64,000 bases of DNA, from contig NMRA01000689.1 in assembly GCA_002633005.1 (NCBI GenBank), positions 1 through 64,000 on the forward strand, given 5' to 3'. Source of the DNA: Phoronis australis. Taxonomy: Eukaryota > Phoronida > Phoronidae. This document shows, piece by piece, positions 57,841-64,000 of the stretch (positions are counted from its first letter, which is position 1; the number at the start of each line of letters is the position of its first letter). The notes beneath the pieces were generated by a model. It saw only the letters and a list, made by a program, of their open reading frames with translations, made no database searches and was not told where the DNA came from. A program made the translations under genes and the position numbers.

Positions 57841-59949
57841 AGTTATTGTCTCCTTGTAACTGATAATCTCCCCTAGTGAAACATACACAGTTTGCGCTGC
57901 GCTGTCACGGGGTACATATCAACGCTTTGCGTTGCTCCTGTTCGCAGTTTCCTATAGCGGTCTCAGCGTACTGCGAACTTGTCTTCGATTTTGGCAACAT
58001 CGATCATAAATGTGAAATTTGTTCTCTAGCTAAAATTTGAACATAAAAACTACCCGATGGACGACATTTCCGATAATCGCAGTGTTGTCGTTCAGTTTGT
58101 TTGCTTCGGTTGCGTAGCATTAGCAGCACCAGATCGGGAGAACGACATCACCAGTGTGTACGGCCGTGTCACCCAACGTTTACTTTCTGTGATCATCAAT
58201 AAGTTCATTGTTTGCTTTTTTGCCAACCCAATGATATGCACCTCAGCCATGGCAGAAATCACAACAATAACCATTCTGAATAATCATATTGAGTGACTCA
58301 TTTGCCTAAGTTTTCAGAGTATTGGTATTGTTGAGTGTGATTTCTTAGCATAATTACACTTGGGTAACAGAGAGACTCAGTGGAGGTGATCAGTATTTAG
58401 TGATGACGGGTATTACGTTTTCAATGCCCACTTTTGGCTATGATGTTGGCTACATTGAGCTTTTTGGTGATTCTCAGACCGGCCTAAGCGTTTATCTGTC
58501 TTGTTTCCTTGCATAACTTTCAGAATTTTAACGCTGAAAGGTTTAAAGTCATTTGTAAAGAAGCCAACTCTCACTATTTCAATTGACAAAATTTGTCGAG
58601 TGACTCGGCGTTTGCCTCAGCTCGTTTTGTAATATTAATTATAATATTTTTCCTAGAAAGTGGAGAGAATCGTGCAGAAATCAGACACAAAGAATTTCCA
58701 TAGTTCACTTTTCAACAGATAATTTGTGAACATTGTATTGAAATGTTGTAATTATTTGTGACGTGCGCTTGGGAACCAACCCTAAGTCAATATCATTTGT
58801 GCATTGCAAAGCAGGAGTAAGAGCGTATAGTTGTGCAGTGTCGTCTTAACATTTTGAAAGAGTTTTTTAGTCAGTCGTTCCATAGGCTGCCAGTCTCTAT
58901 TCCTAATTGGTGGCGACAGTGCTATGTCGTTCATTTGCAACTTCACCACCCCACCGAGTCTGTTTTGGCTTGCTATGTTCCAACAGAGCAGCGTTGAAAT
59001 AGTCTAAACGAATATGGGATCAACCACCTCCCTTCATGGCCGAAAATATTAATTACCACACGGCTTCTCAGTGAAAACAAACTGAAAGTAAAACACTTCA
59101 CTATTAAGAGTAGTTGCCACCACATTGCAGCCGCTGCGTTTTCCTCTTCAGCGAACTCCTCGCAGAAATAGTACTTTATCTGATTTTCCAATGTTAGTGG
59201 CTCATAAAGCAGTACCAATTGGTTTTAGTCTAAAGGTGAATTTGCCCCCAGAACGATATGCCGGGGTCGTAGTGTTATCTTCGCTGCCGAGGAGCGAACA
59301 CTAAGGCACCTAGCGATCCATACGGCAAGCAATGAAATTGCACGCACTTTTAATTATCTCCCATGTATTTTGAGAAGAACATTTATTTTAGTTTTGTATT
59401 AGATTATTCCGTTGATATGGTCACGTAAACAGGCGGTTGTTGGCCAAACGAAGTAATTGAATATTTTACTTTTAAAAGGATCATTGAATCAGACTTCAAA
59501 ACTGAGCTAGTAAATGGAATTTTAATACCTGGTTTCGTATGTTTACCTGTGGCCTCGTTTTCGGATAAAGCATCTGTCAAGTGATTTTATAAGCGACATG
59601 TAATTTCTCGTAAATTATTTTATTACCTGTGAAATGATTTCTAACATTACTATGAAGATTACCCCTTCGTGAAAGACGGTGAGTTAATGTTGTGATTGGG
59701 AATTGACTTTCTAAAGTTTCGATTAATGACATTTCGAGTTGTTTATTGGTTTATCGTGACAGTGAGTTAGATGACCGATCTATCATCTGGACAAGTCGTC
59801 ACAGTTCACAGTCACGAGTACACGTTCAGGTGAACGGCCTTTACAGGCGAGTGAGCTTCGTTTATTTTGCTGGTTTACACCTCCAGGTAATGAAACGATA
59901 TCAAGTGACTGTATCGATCGAGAATAATCAACTGAAAAAAGAATCACCT
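57841..59949. other. Intergenic sequence, no supported gene
   Basis: Frames up to 81 residues without recognised domains; no paired repeats noticed. Confidence 0.5.
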
Positions 59950-59980
59950 AACATGGAGTTTAGGTCCTAAACTCCATGTT
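59950..59980. repeat. 31-bp perfect palindrome
   Basis: AACATGGAGTTTAGG, a single T, then CCTAAACTCCATGTT. The 15-bp arms are perfect. It would form a hairpin with almost no loop. Confidence 0.97.
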
Positions 59981-59995
59981 AACTTGGCGCTGGAG

Positions 59996-60020
59996 AGTAT
60001 TATGACATAGTCATAATACT
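59996..60020. repeat. 25-bp perfect palindrome, 15 bp after the previous one
   Basis: AGTATTATGAC, ATA, GTCATAATACT: 11-bp perfect arms around three bases. Two unrelated perfect hairpins this close together are unusual. Confidence 0.97.
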
Positions 60021-63000
60021 GTTATGTGAAAATGTAACTTGCCAGCTAGCTTAGAATGACTAAACGACATACTGTAACACAGCTATCTATGTGGATATAA
60101 AAATGTCGGAATTAGCGAAGCTCTCTTTTTCAGTCCTCTTAAACTCAATTTTTAGTTATCTCACCGCAAATGTAAAAAAGCAAAGCGCCCGATGGCCTGA
60201 ACTTTTTGTAACTAGTGGCATTCAAATGACACCTGCCTTGCCTTGTCCACTTTATCGGTTTTAAGAAACACAATCTAACAATCGTCATTTACATGCACCG
60301 CTGTCCTGCATTTGCACCAATTAAGACTACATCTAAACAGAATGCATGCGACATGTATGTATACACGCCATTTGCTTGTTTCCAGCGACATCTATCAGGA
60401 GGTGGTGACTTGTGCTGTAACACTTTGATGGCTGGTCAATGGACATCGTTACTAAAGAAAAATAACTTATCAAAATCTATTCCAACTCATGAAGTGAATT
60501 TGAATCTGTGATTTTGCTTATGTATGTGATTTAGGCGAAGTGCTCTCGGCCGCATTTTTGGTATTGCTAAAAGTTATGCAAAAGGCAAAAAGTCTCCACT
60601 GGCGTAAGCAAATCTTGATCTCATTGCATATAGCTTAATGTCATTTGCTGTTTGCTCGTGAAACAGAGCATCCATATTTTGACTCTAGTCTCATTCTCAA
60701 AATGTCATTATAGTCCCCTGTCATACCTTCCTATCACATCAAGCAGCCTTGTCCAGTCAATGAAACTTCAGTAGTATATCACTCAACACCGATTCAGCAT
60801 CGAGCTTCGAATTGGAAAGGTATTTTTTGATTTTTCAATTCTGAAAAAATCTGAAGTAAAACTTTCTCAGAAACACAGTTTACTGGTAATATTAATTGCT
60901 CAGAAACAAGGAAGTGAAAATGATTCAAATGGACCATGAACTTTTGAGCAGAGATGAGTTTGTTGAAGAATCGGTAAAAAGAAATTGGCTAATAGGCGAC
61001 GCTCTATTTTATCATATGCAAACTCATTGCACGTGAATTAGATAAATTTAGCAGCAGAATTATGGAATATGATGGCAGTTTTAAGCTTCAGTTTTAACAA
61101 AATTAATTTACTGAAAGAAAAGCGCAGTTTTTAATGACACTGATGCGTTGTATTTAATCTTGCGCACTTTTGTCAAGACTGATCAAAAGCTGACTGTTTA
61201 TACAGCTTTGTACAAAGGACAGTCAATTTGGTGTTAGCATGCAGATCTCATAATTGACTCGTGTGCAACAGGTGGGAGAAACAAACTTTTACTACAGGCT
61301 GCTTCAGCACTTGAACTCCAACCACAGTCAGGCAGTAAGTTACATAATTAAGTAAATGTAACCAAAACTTCATTTTATACCAGTATATATTAGGAAAAAC
61401 ACTACAAACGTAAATCTTACCACAGTCAGTTTTCAATGTAACTAATTAATCAACCCAGTTTTTGTGAATTTATCTTTATATTACTGTGCGCAAATCATAG
61501 CATGGCAGTAGGTCGCAGAATGATGCATCAATAACCTCTGACCCCAGGACTACATTAGCTGTTCAAAATTAAAACTTCTAATTGGTAATTAGCCGTGATG
61601 CATATCTCTTAGTTTATTGATGGCTAGGTATTAGTCACTGTTAGTTAAGTAGAACTAAATTAGACTCACTGGTGCCAAAATATTAAGTCAATCACCCAGG
61701 CTTCTGGGCAGTGTCTTCTGGTAAAGATTTAGCAGACATCCCTATTTTTGTGGTAAAGGCACGGTGTAGTTCAAAACTGGTTAGATACCCTTGCGACATT
61801 CTAGTTCTGCCAGTGGTGGCAACAACGTAGTACTACGTGTGGAAGACGGATTTAAAAATGGCATCTTTATATCGATTTTGATCTGTTGAGGTCTTGAACA
61901 TGAGTTTCTTGAACTGAGTGATTACATTAGATTTAAAAGCAATCAGAGATTATGGTTCTCCTCAAGGTGATAGACTCCAAGACATAGAAAGAAATTTTTT
62001 TAAGCTTTATAAATATCCAGTGTTCTCCCGAGTCTGCGTTGTTACCTCAATGAAAAACAAATATTTAGTTTATTGATGCGTCACCTAGTTTCATGTCTCG
62101 GTTGTCTTCCTGTATTTTCCATTGATAGAAGCTACCAGTTTCTCCTATTTAATATTGTGCACTCTAATGTAACCGTAAAATTTTGGAAGGCGTGTCCACT
62201 GAATTCCAGTGTTTGGAAGTGTGAGACGAACTACTACACTACTAATTTTTATGAGAAAAATGTTAAAATTACATTTCATTTGTCTGCCAAATTATGTCCT
62301 AAGTTAGTGCGATTTCACCATACGTGTGTGAATGTGAAACATTAGTTTAAATTTGTGCTTTCCAAGGGATTTAGTCAGAGGCTTCCGATTTATTTTTCTA
62401 GGACAGATTTTGCCATCTTGGAATAACGTTATCCAGGGATGAAATCAATCCCTACAAGCCAGTATTCATGACACACTTTCAAGCTAATTACAAAATTAAT
62501 ATTAGTTACATTTTCTGCCTCATTTTAATACGGCTTTATTACAGCCAAATCATGTAAATATGTCCGCCCAAAGACTAAATATCAAGTGAAGCTGGCTAAA
62601 AGATTTTTTCCTTACTGGTATATGCTGTCTAAAGGCAATGGCATGAAATACCCTGATTTGCGAAATATATGCATGCAAGTTTTATAACTTAACAACCTTA
62701 ACAACCTTTCAAGCAGTCGCTCGTGGATTTTCACTTATTTCGAAAAAGTACCTTGGCCTAACACTGATGAGCAGTACCTTTTTTGTACTCATAGGTTACA
62801 ACTTGAGACCTTAAAGAGTATGCAAATTTATGTTATTTTAATCGCGCATGTTATGGTAGAATTAGTAGTCAGGTAGGCGAGTAGGTACATCAATTATGAC
62901 GCTTCTTTCAAGTCTGGCTGTGATGATGATCGCTGGGAATTTGAAACAGCTGTGCTTGAATAGCTCACATGCTCAGAGTGTTAAACGCTGATCATTTCTC

Positions 63001-64000
63001 TTAATAGATTACCAAATGATCCACAGCACAGATGGCAGTGGTGTGTAGAAGAGTTCAGCAAAGATAACAAATTATTCCTCATAAAAACAAATTACAATAA
63101 AACGAAACTCGCATTTTTGCTATGATAATGTGTGTGGTCAAACGAAATATTAGCTAAACTCCATTGACCACGCTTGAAAGGCTTCATCTGCCATTGAATT
63201 GGGGTCTTATGAGGTGAGTGGGTGAGTAACTGAGCTGTGAACCATGAAAAAAATTAGAACACCTGGCGTTTATGTATTTGTCATTTTGTTTATCAGTTTT
63301 GACATGTGACATACCATTGTTTGTTTTTGATTTAATCATGTTTGTTCATTTTCTGGACCTTTTACTTGATCTTACTAGATTCATGGTCTAAGGACCTGTA
63401 GAGCTTTTTTGCCGGCAGCTGAGGATCCATGGAGAGTAAGTTAATTTCACTGAAAAAGATTTCAATTTTAATATTGACATGTGTCACTTAAGGAATAATT
63501 TCGGTAGTTTATGAAACAGGTTTCTGTCCTTGAATGCAAAGTACTGGGGCATGGCCAGAAGTGTTTTTTTTTTCTTGTGACAGAAACAGTCAACACAACT
63601 AGATAATAGAAATATTTTATAAGTCAATTGTAAGCTAGTCGCCGAAGCTTTCGAACTTGAAAATTTCACGCTGCGTTCAATTTGGAAAATAGCATCTCGT
63701 AAAATGTGACCTCAGTTTACTGGCCTCGCCAAAAACAGTTTCAAATTATGGTTGCTCAATTTGCCAAAACGCAACTTCAAATTTCAAAATTATTTGTAAA
63801 TTTCTAATGTTTAACACAATTTTGATAATTTTAAACTTTCCATTATTTTTGGCACCAGACTGTTACAGTTCTGTTTATGAAATAAGGCCACAACTGTGTG
63901 TGATCAAATAGCGACATGCATGTAATCCAGTCAGTAGTACTTGAGTATTAGGAAAGTCTTTTGCTGTTGCTGGCCAATCAGAACTTGAGTTATTATTGCT
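60021..64000. other. Intergenic sequence, no supported gene
   Basis: Short frames only. At about 63397-63438 a pyrimidine tract and 'gccggcag' precede a 17-bp stretch with ATGGAGA and then a perfect donor, GTAAGTT. This could be a tiny start-codon exon but has nothing downstream to join. Confidence 0.4.

Overview
The window is a piece of animal nuclear genome, most likely from an invertebrate. It is AT-rich and repeat-dense, carries LINE and inverted-repeat transposon debris, and has short assembly gaps. It contains one gene that can be reconstructed with confidence: an intron-rich NF-kappaB precursor of the p105/p100 type on the minus strand. The species cannot be named from the sequence. 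A full-length p105-type protein (Rel homology region, ankyrin repeats, death domain) plus the repeat content fits a marine invertebrate, but this is inference.

Positions 1-28 kb hold no gene I can support. They contain a decayed LINE (437-1700, minus), a foldback-type long inverted repeat (2898-3603), and several short terminal-inverted-repeat elements. One of these, at 19256-19341, has a clean 9-bp target-site duplication. A family with GCGCGC-rich ends has four copies in the window (near 1, 23.7, 25.6 and 55.5 kb). A ~500-bp repeat with CAG/GCN triplets occurs in opposite orientations at 12.2 and 24.3 kb. There are also simple repeats and one small open frame with a membrane segment (9580-9726).

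Positions 28-51.7 kb are the NF-kappaB gene, read right to left. I could follow the reading frame and splice phase without a break from a start codon at 51643 to a stop at 29653, through 17 coding exons (about 1070 residues). The order is a short N-terminus, Rel DNA-binding domain, IPT dimerisation domain, nuclear localisation signal, a long Gln/Ser-rich linker in one 729-nt exon, seven ankyrin repeats, a death domain and a C-terminal tail with a DSGxxS-like motif. The ankyrin/death half should act as the built-in IkappaB that holds the Rel half in the cytoplasm until it is processed.

The most striking feature is a 1.5-kb tandem duplication (40362-41866 and 42060-43568) that contains exactly the two exons for the IPT dimerisation domain. 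Both copies are intact, both are symmetric phase 1-1, and they differ only by synonymous changes. They could be alternative or doubled dimerisation exons, or two haplotypes placed in tandem by the assembler; an N at 41867 next to the junction favours caution. The first intron after the Rel DNA-binding exons (45980-49211) holds a short opposite-strand open frame with a promoter-like motif. Other introns carry a Tc1-like MITE, a tRNA-related repeat, a 23-bp minisatellite and a long hairpin.

Positions 52-64 kb again lack a supported gene. They contain LINE fragments (52158-52975 and 57061-57840, plus), a diverged 325-bp tandem duplication, and two adjacent perfect palindromes near 60 kb. The 5' untranslated exon(s) and promoter of the NF-kappaB gene must lie upstream of 51671 but were not identified.
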